64,000 bases of DNA from contig JAWKZN010000001.1 of assembly GCA_041395945.1 (NCBI GenBank), positions 620,001 to 684,000 of the forward strand, given 5' to 3'. This DNA comes from Pseudomonadales bacterium. GTDB lineage: Bacteria; Pseudomonadota; Gammaproteobacteria; Pseudomonadales; Azotimanducaceae. The notes under the pieces are model-generated. The model saw only the letters and a program-made list of their open reading frames with translations, was not told the DNA's origin and did not search any database. Of this stretch, positions 1 through 8,083 are shown piece by piece (position 1 is the first letter of the stretch; each line of letters opens with the position of its first letter). The position numbers and the translations under genes are program-made.

Positions 1-71
1 GCAATCAGCTCGGCTGGAGCGATGACTTCTTCCATGCCGGTGATGCGGACGTCGTCAGTCAGGTACTTCAT
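1..71 (-). CDS. 3-deoxy-7-phosphoheptulonate synthase (DAHP synthase), 5' end only
   Basis: Only the first 23 or so codons lie in the window; the gene runs off the left edge on the minus strand. The ATG is at 71-69 and the peptide begins MKYLTDDVRITGMEEVIAP. This resembles the N-terminus of class I AroG/AroF-type DAHP synthases (E. coli AroG begins MNYQNDDLRIKEIKELLPP), which condense phosphoenolpyruvate and erythrose-4-phosphate in the first step of aromatic amino-acid synthesis. The isozyme (AroF, AroG or AroH) cannot be decided from so short a piece. It is transcribed divergently from the holD-like gene. Confidence 0.65.
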   Translation of the reverse strand, partial: MKYLTDDVRITGMEEVIAPAELI

Positions 72-105
72 GGTTGAGCCTGTATTCCTTAAGCAGAGGC
101 GGGCT

Positions 106-117
106 GAAGTGTACAAT
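106..117 (+). promoter_or_regulatory. Possible -10 region for holD-rimI (would give a near-leaderless mRNA)
   Basis: A TACAAT hexamer at 112-117 is a good sigma-70 -10 match. The best -35 candidate 17 bases upstream, TTAAGC at 89-94, is weak. Transcription would start near 124, one to three bases before the ATG at 127, so the holD-like mRNA would be almost leaderless. No Shine-Dalgarno sequence is visible before that ATG, which agrees with this reading but does not prove it. Confidence 0.3.
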
Positions 118-126
118 GCCGGCGTT

Positions 127-720
127 ATGGAAACCGCCCGCCTGCTACGACTGATGGGGATCGACGTCTGGCGCCCGCGCAACCCGGCAGGCCGGGTGGC
201 GACGCCCCCTGTCCCTGTAACGGAATCTCCCGACACCGCTGCACGCCCCACCCGATCCGGCACGCCTGAGGCCCCTGCTGCCGCTGTGGCAGCCGCTGCG
301 GTGGAACCGTTCACCGTCGTCTGCCTCAGAGACACCGGCACGCTGATGCTGGTGGAAGCACCCGAACAGCGTTTTCCCCTGCGCTTCTGTTGTGATCTGC
401 TCAGGGCGCTCGGTGGCGCCGGATCACCGCAGCAGGTCGTCTTCAGCTGGCCGCATCCGGGTCTCGAACCGGGTACCGGCCATGCCGGCCGTTCGCTGGC
501 GGCCTTCATCGATAAGCAGCTCGGAGACAGTGGTGCTGTCCGATTGCTGGTGTGCAGCCGGATGTGTGAGCGGGTGCCGGATCTGCAGTGGCCGGAATCG
601 GTACTGATGATGCCGCGCCTCGACCAGCTGCTCCTCGAAGCGGATCTGAAGAAGGCGCTCTGGCTGCAGATCCGTCAGGTGGCAGCGCAAGGCGCCCGGA
701 CACCGCGCACGGCATCGTGA
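127..720 (+). CDS. holD: DNA polymerase III psi subunit (HolD-like)
   Basis: HolD binds the chi subunit (HolC) and links the clamp loader to single-strand-binding protein at the replication fork. The call rests on three things. The gene lies directly before rimI and prfC, as holD does in E. coli. The N-terminus (METARLLRLMGIDVWRPR) parallels the HolD start with its GI-x-x-W element. The C-terminus (PRLDQLLLEADLKKALWLQI) parallels the ADL/ALWQQI end of E. coli psi. It has 197 residues against about 137 in E. coli; the excess is largely an alanine/proline-rich stretch around residues 20-60. The start at 127 is chosen by this alignment; upstream ATGs at 22 and 70 are in frame but would overlap the divergent gene. 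It overlaps rimI by a GTGA. Psi subunits diverge quickly, so the call depends partly on position. Confidence 0.7.
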   Translation: METARLLRLMGIDVWRPRNPAGRVATPPVPVTESPDTAARPTRSGTPEAPAAAVAAAAVEPFTVVCLRDTGTLMLVEAPEQRFPLRFCCDLLRALGGAGSPQQVVFSWPHPGLEPGTGHAGRSLAAFIDKQLGDSGAVRLLVCSRMCERVPDLQWPESVLMMPRLDQLLLEADLKKALWLQIRQVAAQGARTPRTAS

Positions 721-1193
721 TCAGGCTTCGCGCGATGACGGCCGACGATCTCGATGCGGTTGTGAGTAACGAATTCAGCGCCTACGCCTATCCCTGGACC
801 CGGGGTATCTTCAGCGACTGTCTGAATGAAGAGCAGGAATGCTGGGTCGGCAGTGTCGATGGCACGCTGGTCGGGCACCTGGTGATCACCCCGGGTGCCG
901 GTGAGGCGCATCTGCTCAATGTCTGTGTCCGTCGCGAGAGCCAGGGCCACGGCTACGGGCGCACGTTGACGCTCCATGCACTGGATTGCGCGCGTGCTGC
1001 AGGCGCGGATGCTCTGTTTCTCGAAGTGCGCCCGTCCAACCTGATCGCAGCACGGCTCTACGAATCCCTCGGCTTCGTGGAAGTCGGATTACGGAAAAAC
1101 TACTACCCCGCTGATAAAGGCCGGGAAGACGCCCGGGTGATGGTCCTGGATCTGGAAGCCTTTTTCCGCCAGTCGAGCCGCACCCAGGTATAA
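717..1193 (+). CDS. rimI: Ribosomal protein S18 alanine N-acetyltransferase RimI
   Basis: A GNAT-family enzyme that transfers acetyl from acetyl-CoA to the N-terminal alanine of ribosomal protein S18. The protein has 158 residues (E. coli 148). It carries the family hallmarks: the YPWTRGIFSDCL segment near the N-terminus, the acetyl-CoA loop RRESQGHGYGRTL in the middle, and the EVRPSNLIAARLYESLGF motif that is nearly invariant in RimI. The GTG at 717 overlaps the holD TGA, so the two genes are probably translationally coupled. An in-frame ATG at 735 is possible but would cut the first beta strand. Confidence 0.95.
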   Translation: MIRLRAMTADDLDAVVSNEFSAYAYPWTRGIFSDCLNEEQECWVGSVDGTLVGHLVITPGAGEAHLLNVCVRRESQGHGYGRTLTLHALDCARAAGADALFLEVRPSNLIAARLYESLGFVEVGLRKNYYPADKGREDARVMVLDLEAFFRQSSRTQV

Positions 1194-1194
1194 T
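1189..1194 (+). promoter_or_regulatory. Perfect TATAAT -10 hexamer before prfC
   Basis: TATAAT at 1189-1194 overlaps the rimI stop codon and lies 26 bases before the prfC ATG. No convincing -35 hexamer sits 16-18 bases upstream. It may be a weak internal promoter that lets prfC be expressed apart from holD-rimI. Confidence 0.3.
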
Positions 1195-1220
1195 CGCGCG
1201 CTTTTTACGGAAACCACGCC

Positions 1221-2825
1221 ATGTCTTCGGTCCCACCCGCCGGCGCCGCTCGTCTTCAGCGGGCACTGCGCGCCAGGCGTACCTTCGCGATCATTTCTCA
1301 CCCGGATGCGGGGAAGACCACGATGACCGAGAAGCTGCTGCTGTTCGGCAACGCGATTCAGCTTGCCGGCACGGTCAAGGCGCGCAAGTCCGATCGTCAT
1401 GCCACCTCGGACTGGATGGCGATGGAACAGCAGCGGGGCATTTCCGTGACCACCTCTGTCATGCAGTTCCCCTATCGGGACGCGGTCGTCAATCTGCTCG
1501 ATACCCCCGGTCACGAGGACTTCTCCGAAGACACCTATCGAACCCTTACAGCGGTCGATTCCGCGCTGATGGTGATAGACGGCGCCCGGGGTGTCGAACC
1601 CCGCACGATCAAACTGATGGAGGTGTGCCGCCTGCGGGACACACCCATCGTCACCTTCATCAACAAGATGGACAGGGAGATTCGGGATCCCATCGAAGTG
1701 CTCGACGAGATCGAAGACATTCTGCAGATCCAGTGCGCGCCAATGACCTGGCCCATCGGCATGGGGCGCCACTTCAAAGGCATTTACCAACTGGCAGAGG
1801 ATCGGATCATCTGCTATGCCTCGGGTCACGGTCATCACATCCACAAGTACCGCGCTATCCAGGGTCTGGACAGTGAGGAGGCGCGCGTCTACCTGGCCGA
1901 TGAATTCGATAACTTCATGGCCGAGATCGAACTGGTGAAGGGTGCGAGCCACAGATTCAACCGGGAAGACTACCTCGGCGCGACACTGTCTCCGGTGTAC
2001 TTCGGTACGGCACTGGGCAATTTTGGTGTGGAGGAGATGCTCGAAGGATTTGTCGCCACCGCTCCTGCGCCATTGCCCCGGGAGGCGGACAGCCGCACGG
2101 TCGACCCGGCCGAGGAAGCCTTTACCGGGTTCGTGTTCAAGATTCAGGCGAACATGGACCCGAAACACCGGGACAGGATTGCCTTTCTTCGCGTCTGTTC
2201 CGGTCACTATCGGCACGGCATGCGCATGCGTCATGTGCGTCTCGGCAAAGACGTGAAGATCAGTGACGCGGTGACCTTCATGGCCGGTGACCGGCAGCAG
2301 GCGGAGGAGGGGTTCCCGGGCGACATCATCGGCCTGCACAATCACGGCACCATTCAGATCGGCGATACTTTCACCGAAGGTGAGATTCTCAGCTTCAAGG
2401 GTGTTCCGAATTTTGCACCGGAACTGTTCCGGCGTGTCAGGGTGCGCGACCCGCTGCGCACCAAGCAGCTCGACAAGGGTCTCAGCGAACTTGCTGAAGA
2501 GGGCGCCAGCCAGATTTTCCGGCCGTTGACGCGCAACGAAACCGTGGTGGGTGCTGTGGGGGTACTGCAGTTCGATCTGGTGGCCTTCCGCTTGCGGGAG
2601 GAATATCGCGCCGACTGCGTCTATGAAGACGCCAATATCCACTCGGCACGCTGGGTGCACTGCCAGGATGCGAAAATCCTGGCCGATTTCCGGAAGAAGC
2701 ACGAGGACCAGCTCGCCATCGACGGCGGCGGCTACCTGACATATCTGGCGCCCACCCGCGCCAATCTGATGCTGGTGGAAGAACGCTGGCCGGAAATCCA
2801 GTTTTCAAAGACCCGGGAACACTGA
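1221..2825 (+). CDS. prfC: Peptide chain release factor 3 (RF3)
   Basis: A translational GTPase that removes RF1 or RF2 from the ribosome after peptide release. It has 534 residues (E. coli 529). The G1 P-loop SHPDAGKTT is at 26-34, the DTPGHEDF G3 motif begins near 94, and NKMDRE (G4) follows. The RF3-type domains 2 and 3 fill the rest, with the conserved IQANMDPKHRDRIAFLRVCS segment near the middle. The ATG at 1221 gives the usual RF3 N-terminus. The holD-rimI-prfC order matches E. coli except that yjjG is absent. Confidence 0.98.
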   Translation: MSSVPPAGAARLQRALRARRTFAIISHPDAGKTTMTEKLLLFGNAIQLAGTVKARKSDRHATSDWMAMEQQRGISVTTSVMQFPYRDAVVNLLDTPGHEDFSEDTYRTLTAVDSALMVIDGARGVEPRTIKLMEVCRLRDTPIVTFINKMDREIRDPIEVLDEIEDILQIQCAPMTWPIGMGRHFKGIYQLAEDRIICYASGHGHHIHKYRAIQGLDSEEARVYLADEFDNFMAEIELVKGASHRFNREDYLGATLSPVYFGTALGNFGVEEMLEGFVATAPAPLPREADSRTVDPAEEAFTGFVFKIQANMDPKHRDRIAFLRVCSGHYRHGMRMRHVRLGKDVKISDAVTFMAGDRQQAEEGFPGDIIGLHNHGTIQIGDTFTEGEILSFKGVPNFAPELFRRVRVRDPLRTKQLDKGLSELAEEGASQIFRPLTRNETVVGAVGVLQFDLVAFRLREEYRADCVYEDANIHSARWVHCQDAKILADFRKKHEDQLAIDGGGYLTYLAPTRANLMLVEERWPEIQFSKTREH

Positions 2826-2910
2826 GTCAACTACAACGGATGTGATCCTGTACTAGACTCCGGAGAGTCAATATCTGGTTAAATGGCTCGGTCTGATGGT
2901 GGTAACCCCT

Positions 2911-3279
2911 ATGAGCACGATTCTGGTCGTGGACGATGATACCCAGGTGCTGGAGGTGATGAGCGAAATGCTGCGCCTCGAGGGCCATACCGTGGCAGTA
3001 GCGGAGAATGGTCAGCAGGCGGTGGAGCAGATCCGCGATCATTACTTCGATCTGGTGATCACCGATCTGATCATGCCGGAGAAGGAAGGCCTCGAGACCA
3101 TCGCCGATATCCGCCGGCATCACAGCCGCATGCCGATCATCGCGATTTCCGGTGGGGGCCGGGTCGGTCCCACCGACTATCTCGAAACGGCTCGATTCAT
3201 CGGCGCCAATGCCACCCTGGCAAAACCCTTTGGACGCCAGGAACTCATCAGCACAGTGTCCCATCTCCTGACTGCGTGA
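2911..3279 (+). CDS. Stand-alone response-regulator receiver protein
   Basis: A single CheY-like receiver domain of 122 residues with no output domain. The acidic pocket is DDD at 8-10, the phosphoacceptor is Asp52 in VITDLIMPE, and the conserved lysine is Lys105 in LAKPFG. No histidine kinase lies nearby, so the partner is unknown. The ATG at 2911 places STILVVDDD at the N-terminus as in most receivers; an in-frame ATG at 2896 would add five residues. It sits between prfC and the SirB1-like gene with no sign of a functional link to either. Confidence 0.9.
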   Translation: MSTILVVDDDTQVLEVMSEMLRLEGHTVAVAENGQQAVEQIRDHYFDLVITDLIMPEKEGLETIADIRRHHSRMPIIAISGGGRVGPTDYLETARFIGANATLAKPFGRQELISTVSHLLTA

Positions 3280-3339
3280 GCACCTGTGGAATAAGGGGGC
3301 AGCACAACTGGCCTCGATCCACTCTGACAGGGCGGTGCC

Positions 3340-4110
3340 GTGGATGAATCGGTAATCGCACCCTTCCGGGCCTTCGCGGCAGACCCTGCAGGTTCTGAGC
3401 TCGACGGCGCGCTGCTCCTCAATGCACTGCTGGATCAGCGGATCGATGCAGGGCGGATCCGTGGCACCCTCTGCGACCTGGCCCGGCAATGCGACCAACC
3501 GGAGGCGCCCTGGGAGTTCCTCGCGCGCGAAGGTTTCAGTGGCAACCGCAGCGACTATGGCTCACTGGACAACAGCCGTCTCGACAGGGTGCTGGAGCGC
3601 CGCCGCGGAATTCCCATCACGCTGGGCATCGTGCTGATAGAAGTCGCCAGAGCCATGGGTGCCCGGGCCAGCGGCATCGGTTTTCCCGGTCACTTTCTGG
3701 TCAGTGTGCGCGACAACCTCATCGACCCCTTCGAGATGCGGCCTACTGCAGCGGAACACTGGCAGAAACTGGCCGGCATTCCGGACACCGGGCGGGCCGC
3801 CGCGTTTGCCCCGGCATCACCGGTCGCCGTGCTGCAGCGGATGCTGAACAACGTCAGGCAGCACCACGCCCGGGTAAGTCGCTGGGATCTGGCTCTGGAC
3901 CTACTCGACTGTCAGCGTGCGGTGAGTCCGGATGATGTCGCGCTGGCGCTCGAACGCAGTGAGCTGTGGCTGCGTCTGGGTGCGGTGCAGATGGCGAAGT
4001 CGAGTCTGACGGAGGCAATCGATCTGGCTGGGAGAGTGCAGCCGGAACTGACCACCGTGCTGCAGCGACGGCTGGCCGCACTGGGCAAAGCCAGCGAATC
4101 CATGCACTGA
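3340..4110 (+). CDS. SirB1-like transglutaminase-fold protein
   Basis: A 256-residue protein of the SirB1/YchA family. It has the family core ERRRGIPITLGIVLIEVARA followed by GIGFPGHFLV and the DPFEMR motif, in the first two thirds. The C-terminal third looks like TPR-type helices (ERSELWLRLGAVQMAKSSL). Members are transglutaminase-like but their biochemical role is not established. The start is GTG at 3340; the preceding 60 bases hold no other gene. Function beyond family membership is unknown. Confidence 0.88.
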   Translation: MDESVIAPFRAFAADPAGSELDGALLLNALLDQRIDAGRIRGTLCDLARQCDQPEAPWEFLAREGFSGNRSDYGSLDNSRLDRVLERRRGIPITLGIVLIEVARAMGARASGIGFPGHFLVSVRDNLIDPFEMRPTAAEHWQKLAGIPDTGRAAAFAPASPVAVLQRMLNNVRQHHARVSRWDLALDLLDCQRAVSPDDVALALERSELWLRLGAVQMAKSSLTEAIDLAGRVQPELTTVLQRRLAALGKASESMH

Positions 4111-4144
4111 GATCGCTTTCTGTGCCGGTCGGAGAGGCCGCCGG

Positions 4145-6004
4145 TCAGTCGCTCCCGCCCATATCCGGCCAGGGATTGTCGAGATCCGTGCGGACCGGCC
4201 TGGCGAAACCGGGTATCCCGATTTCATTCAACCCGATGGTCAGATCCTCACCTTCGAGCACCCCTTCGCCGAACCGATAGATGGGCGCTATCTCGCCGCT
4301 GTCGGCGCGCCGGTCATAGTCGCTGGCGGCAGCCGCCACCGCTTCGTGGCGTCGCCGGTAGGCGAGCATGGCCTTTTCCCCGAAGCGTCGGCTGAGCATG
4401 CGCTCGGTGAGCCCGGGTGCAAGGAAAAGGCCGGTTGCGTTGTTGCCGCCGAAACCTTTGGAGTTGATGAATGCCGCCTGCTGTGTGCCGGGTTCGAGTT
4501 CCACATGTTGCAGGGGCAGCAGCAGATTCGAGTCGTGCACGTCCTCGGCGATGTGATCGATGGTGGTGATGCCCGGCAGCAGATCGTGGGCCCAGGTGCC
4601 CAGTACCGCGGCGAGCTGATCGCCACCGGCAGGGGCCATGGAATGGCCGACGTAGGCCTTGATGGCGGCGACCGGCCAGCGCTCGATGCCATGCAGTTTC
4701 GCCATCTCGTTGAGGATGTGTGATTCGGTGACCCGGTTCTGGGGTGTCCCGGTACCGTGGGCCTGCATGTGTGTCGCCCTGCGCACGCCGGCTTCGCCGA
4801 GGATCGCCCGCGCCAGCCCCAGTGCCTTGCCGACGGTCAGATAGTTGCCGATGCCGGGGCCGGGGATGGATTTCTTATAGCCATCGGCGTTCACGAACAC
4901 ACCGGCGACAGATCCGAGTACCCGTGCGCCGAGCTCGAGGGCGAGTGCATCGTCCATGATCACGGTATAGACGGCGGATTCGGCCACGGTGAATCCTGCG
5001 TTGCTCGAGAAAGGCCGGCAGGCCCGGCGGTTGTCGGCGCGCTCGCTGCCATCGAGCGCCATGAGTTGCTCATCCTCCGCCAGCGCCCCCATCATCCGGT
5101 AGCCTTCGATGACTTCGGGCACTACCGGGGCTTCTGAATTGCCGACGATCACGATGCGTTTGCGCCCGGCCATGATGTCTTCGATGCCATGGCGCACGTT
5201 GTAGAGAAAGGTTGCGCAGGCCCCGATGATGCCCGCAGCGCCGCCGGTGGATCCCAGCACATAGGCGTTGATGAAATCACCCGGCATCTCGTTCAGACCC
5301 AGCGCTACGTTCTTCGAAGTCGGTCTGCGGCCGAGCAGAGAATTCTGGAACAGGCCGCCGTAGCCATCGTTGTCGAGCTGGCCCATCGCGCTGCCCGAGT
5401 AGACGGCGATTTCATCCGGATGGACGGCATTCTTGAGATCGGTGACATCGATGCCGGTTGAGCGCAACGCGTCGGATGCGCCAAACACGGTCAACTGCAG
5501 GCCCCTGGGATGATTACGCGAAGGATAGCGCTGGCCCGGTTCGAAGCCAGTCGGCAGTTGCCCCGCGCTGGTGACCCGGGACCTGCGCAGATCCGGCAGC
5601 ATGACCTCGAGTTCACCAGCCACCGTCACTTTCGCGACTTTTTCGTCCACCGATTCAACGGTCCAGTGTGCGGGTATGTGCTCTGGCAGCTGGCGCTTGC
5701 TGACAAGAAATCGCTGTGGCGCTTCCGCATCCTGGGAATTCAGACGGGTGGCGCAGTGCACGAGTACCTGGTCTGGATCCCACAACTCGATACGCCGGAT
5801 CAGTGTGTGGTCATTGATGTAGGAGCGGGTCCGGGGCAGGTCGGTGTCGCTCAACCCCATCAATGTGCCGAGGCTGGCGTAGGTACGGCTGCGATCGGTG
5901 GCACCCAGGGCGTCCACTACCATGCGGCGGTAGGCATGATGAAAAGACACCCTGCCAGCCGGATTGATGCCTCCGAAACCCACGATGACGGGCAGTCTTT
6001 TCAA
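4145..6004 (-). CDS. fabY: Beta-ketoacyl-ACP synthase, FabY type
   Basis: A large ketoacyl synthase of 619 residues resembling FabY of Pseudomonas aeruginosa (PA5174), which replaces FabH there by condensing acetyl-CoA with malonyl-ACP to start fatty-acid synthesis. It begins LPVIVGFGGINPAGR as that family does and is much longer than FabF (about 410). The catalytic triad reads Cys263 (GACATFLYN), His416 (QAHGTGTP) and His454 (YVGHS). The start is TTG at 6004; no ATG exists near the family N-terminus, and AAGGA lies about ten bases upstream. It is the last gene of a moaB-thiolase-fabY group. The FabY assignment is from remembered similarity; a polyunsaturated-lipid or other KAS role is less likely. 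Confidence 0.85.
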   Translation of the reverse strand: MKRLPVIVGFGGINPAGRVSFHHAYRRMVVDALGATDRSRTYASLGTLMGLSDTDLPRTRSYINDHTLIRRIELWDPDQVLVHCATRLNSQDAEAPQRFLVSKRQLPEHIPAHWTVESVDEKVAKVTVAGELEVMLPDLRRSRVTSAGQLPTGFEPGQRYPSRNHPRGLQLTVFGASDALRSTGIDVTDLKNAVHPDEIAVYSGSAMGQLDNDGYGGLFQNSLLGRRPTSKNVALGLNEMPGDFINAYVLGSTGGAAGIIGACATFLYNVRHGIEDIMAGRKRIVIVGNSEAPVVPEVIEGYRMMGALAEDEQLMALDGSERADNRRACRPFSSNAGFTVAESAVYTVIMDDALALELGARVLGSVAGVFVNADGYKKSIPGPGIGNYLTVGKALGLARAILGEAGVRRATHMQAHGTGTPQNRVTESHILNEMAKLHGIERWPVAAIKAYVGHSMAPAGGDQLAAVLGTWAHDLLPGITTIDHIAEDVHDSNLLLPLQHVELEPGTQQAAFINSKGFGGNNATGLFLAPGLTERMLSRRFGEKAMLAYRRRHEAVAAAASDYDRRADSGEIAPIYRFGEGVLEGEDLTIGLNEIGIPGFARPVRTDLDNPWPDMGGSD

Positions 6005-6089
6005 ACTTCGATGATCCTTAGCCGGTTGAGCCGCCGCATTGTAGGCACAGCCTCAGGCTTGTGCCACCGCGGTCCGGCGCTGGCACGGC

Positions 6090-7241
6090 TCATCGTTCGA
6101 TGGCGATGGCTGTCGCTTCGCCACCGCCGATGCACAGGGCGGCGACACCCCGGCGTTTGCCGAGCCGGTGCAGCGCATGTGCGAGGGTGACAATGAGCCG
6201 GCTGCCGGTGGAGCCGATCGGATGACCCTGCGCGCAGGCACCGCCACAGACATTGACCCTGGCAGGATCCAGTTTCAGTTCGCTGATTGCGAGCATGGTA
6301 ACCATGGCGAAGGCTTCATTGATCTCGAACAGATCCACATCCGCCACATCCCAGCCGATACGCTCCAGCAGCTTCGAGATGGCACCGACAGGGGCGATCG
6401 TGAACTCGCTAGGATGTCTGGAGTGGGTCGCATGGCCGACGATTCGAGCCAGGGGCTGGTGACCCTCAGCAGCGGTTTCCGAACACAGCAGGAGGGCTGA
6501 CGCGCCGTCTGAAATCGAACTCGAGTTGGCCGCGGTGATGGTGCCGTCCGCTTTGAATGCGGGTCGCAGGGTCGGAATACGTTCGATCTTTGCTCGACCG
6601 GGTTGTTCGTCGTCGCGGATCTGAACCTCACCGATGCTGATCGGCTCGATTTCCGAGTGCAGCAGGCCCTCCTCGATGGCGGTTCGTGCCCGCTTCAGCG
6701 ACTCGATCGCGTACGCGTCCATACTTTCCCGGGTGAGCTGGTGATCGTCCGCCGTAGCCTGGGCGAAGGCGCCCATGGCAGCACCTGTTTCGGCATCTTC
6801 GAGACCGTCGAGAAACATGGAATCCAGAACCTGACCGTGTCCCATGCGCTGACCACCACGGGCCTTCGGCAGGAGGTAGGGAGCGTTGGTCATGCTCTCC
6901 ATACCGCCACTGATGATGGTGCCGGCGCTCCCCGCATTGATCAGATCGCAGGCAAGCATGGTTGCCTTCATGCCTGAGCCACAGACCTTGTTCACGGTGA
7001 GAGCGGCACAACTGTCCGGGAGTCCGGCAATGCGCATCGCCTGTCGGGCGGGTGCCTGTTTGAGCCCGGCGCTGATGACGTTGCCGAGGATCACTTCATC
7101 GACCCGATCCGCAGGAAATCCGGATCGTGCAAGCAGCGCACTGACTGCGTGTGCGCCAAGTTCAGGAGCGCTGAGCGCAGACAGCGCTCCCTGAAAGGCT
7201 CCGATCGGTGTGCGTGCGGCATCGAGTATGTAGACGGTCAC
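6090..7241 (-). CDS. Acetyl-CoA acetyltransferase (thiolase)
   Basis: A 383-residue type II thiolase that condenses two acetyl-CoA or cleaves 3-ketoacyl-CoA. The nucleophile is Cys87 in NKVCGSGMKA. Further hallmarks are NEAFAMV, the GHPIGSTGSR loop and the second active cysteine in CIGGGEATAIAIE near the C-terminus. The start is GTG at 7241 (MTVYILDAARTPIG). It lies 13 bases after moaB and 85 bases before the FabY-like gene on the same strand, so the acyl-chain genes may be cotranscribed. The choice between biosynthetic and degradative use cannot be made from sequence. Confidence 0.95.
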   Translation of the reverse strand: MTVYILDAARTPIGAFQGALSALSAPELGAHAVSALLARSGFPADRVDEVILGNVISAGLKQAPARQAMRIAGLPDSCAALTVNKVCGSGMKATMLACDLINAGSAGTIISGGMESMTNAPYLLPKARGGQRMGHGQVLDSMFLDGLEDAETGAAMGAFAQATADDHQLTRESMDAYAIESLKRARTAIEEGLLHSEIEPISIGEVQIRDDEQPGRAKIERIPTLRPAFKADGTITAANSSSISDGASALLLCSETAAEGHQPLARIVGHATHSRHPSEFTIAPVGAISKLLERIGWDVADVDLFEINEAFAMVTMLAISELKLDPARVNVCGGACAQGHPIGSTGSRLIVTLAHALHRLGKRRGVAALCIGGGEATAIAIER

Positions 7242-7254
7242 TATGCTTGGCTCC

Positions 7255-7767
7255 TCAGCGTTCGTTCAGACGCGGAATCAGTTCGATAAAGTTGCAGGGT
7301 CGGGTATTGATGTTCAGCTGCAGCCTGAGGATCTTTTCCCAGCCGGTACGCACGGCATTGCTGGAACCGGGCAGAGCGAAGATGAGCGTCGCGTTGGCAA
7401 GTCCGCCGACACAGCGTGACTGGATGGTCGATGCGCCGATGTCGTCATAGGAGATCTGCCGGAAAAGCTCCCCGAAGCCGTCGATGGTTTTGTCGAACAG
7501 GGGCAGCAGGGCTTCGGGTGTGCTGTCACGGCCGGTGAAGCCGGTACCGCCGGTGGTGATGATTACCCTGATCCCGGGGTCGGCGATCCACTGGGATACC
7601 ACCCTGCGGATCTCATAAATGTTGTCCTTCACCAGTTCCCGGGCACTGAGATGATGGCCGTCAGCCTGCAGCAGTTCGGCAAGCAGCGCTCCGGATGTGT
7701 CTTCTGCAGGGGTACGGGTGTCTGAGATGGTCAGAACGGTGCAATTCAGCGTGTCGGGTCTGCTCAT
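7255..7767 (-). CDS. moaB: Molybdenum cofactor biosynthesis protein B
   Basis: A 170-residue MoaB/MogA-fold protein. E. coli MoaB is dispensable; homologues can adenylylate molybdopterin. It shows the MoaB start LTISDTRTPAEDTSG, the nucleotide-binding TTGGTGFTGRDSTPEAL motif, and the end LRLQLNINTRPCNF typical of MoaB. The ATG is at 7767. It is the first gene of the minus-strand group that continues into thiolase and fabY, and no other cofactor genes are in the window. Confidence 0.95.
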   Translation of the reverse strand: MSRPDTLNCTVLTISDTRTPAEDTSGALLAELLQADGHHLSARELVKDNIYEIRRVVSQWIADPGIRVIITTGGTGFTGRDSTPEALLPLFDKTIDGFGELFRQISYDDIGASTIQSRCVGGLANATLIFALPGSSNAVRTGWEKILRLQLNINTRPCNFIELIPRLNER

Positions 7768-8079
7768 AGTGTTTTCTTATTGCCGATGGGAGTGGGTTGA
7801 GAATATGTCCGGTCATGGGCAGCCGTTTTCCCGGACGCCTGCCCGGGCGTTCACCCGGACCCTGTCCCGATCCGATACGCGGATCTGAGAGCGAGAATAA
7901 AATTCAATGTTTTCTTTAAGTTACGAGTCTTTTTGTCAGTTTGCCTTCAATCCCGCAACTGGCTAGAGTACCGGCCAATTCTATACCTTTGTTACAGCCG
8001 TGAATAAGCTGTCATTGGCAGCCGCGAAAGACAAGCTGTGATCAACCACACGTGATTATCAAGCCGTGAAAAAGAAGCC
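7768..8079. other. Intergenic region between moaB and the giant carboxylase gene
   Basis: This divergent 312-base gap holds promoters for both sides. The part from about 7895 to 7990 is AT-rich relative to its surroundings. From 7996 the sequence repeats the word AGCCGTGA (7996, 8062, 8076, plus the variant AGCCGCGA at 8020) and forms the mini-ORF chain described separately. The two copies at 8061-8074 and 8075-8088 form a 14-base imperfect tandem repeat. No RNA gene or larger ORF is visible. Confidence 0.6.
7941..7969 (+). promoter_or_regulatory. Candidate sigma-70 promoter for the carboxylase gene
   Basis: TTGCCT at 7941-7946 and TAGAGT at 7964-7969 are separated by 17 bases, each matching four of six consensus positions. 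Transcription would begin near 7976, giving a leader of about 100 bases that contains the whole mini-ORF chain. This is a pattern match only. Confidence 0.3.
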
Positions 8080-8083
8080 GTGA
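8000..8083 (+). other. Chain of four GTG mini-ORFs joined by GTGA overlaps, ending at the carboxylase start
   Basis: Reading from GTG 8000, a 13-codon ORF ends in TGA 8039-8041. That stop overlaps GTG 8038 of a five-codon ORF (stop 8053-8055), then GTG 8052 of another five-codon ORF (stop 8067-8069), then GTG 8066 of a third (stop 8081-8083). The last stop overlaps GTG 8080, the only visible start of the 1621-residue carboxylase. All four junctions are the same GTGA overlap used for translational coupling elsewhere in this window. Part of the pattern comes from repetition of AGCCGTGA, so chance plus local duplication is possible. Confidence 0.45.

Noticed and set aside
1089..2702. 537-codon open frame antisense to prfC
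   Set aside because: It lies almost entirely opposite the clear RF3 gene and has a composition rich in His, Arg and Gly typical of antisense frames.
2856..2869. Palindrome GACTC-CGGA-GAGTC after prfC as a terminator
   Set aside because: A five-pair stem without a following T-run is too weak to call.
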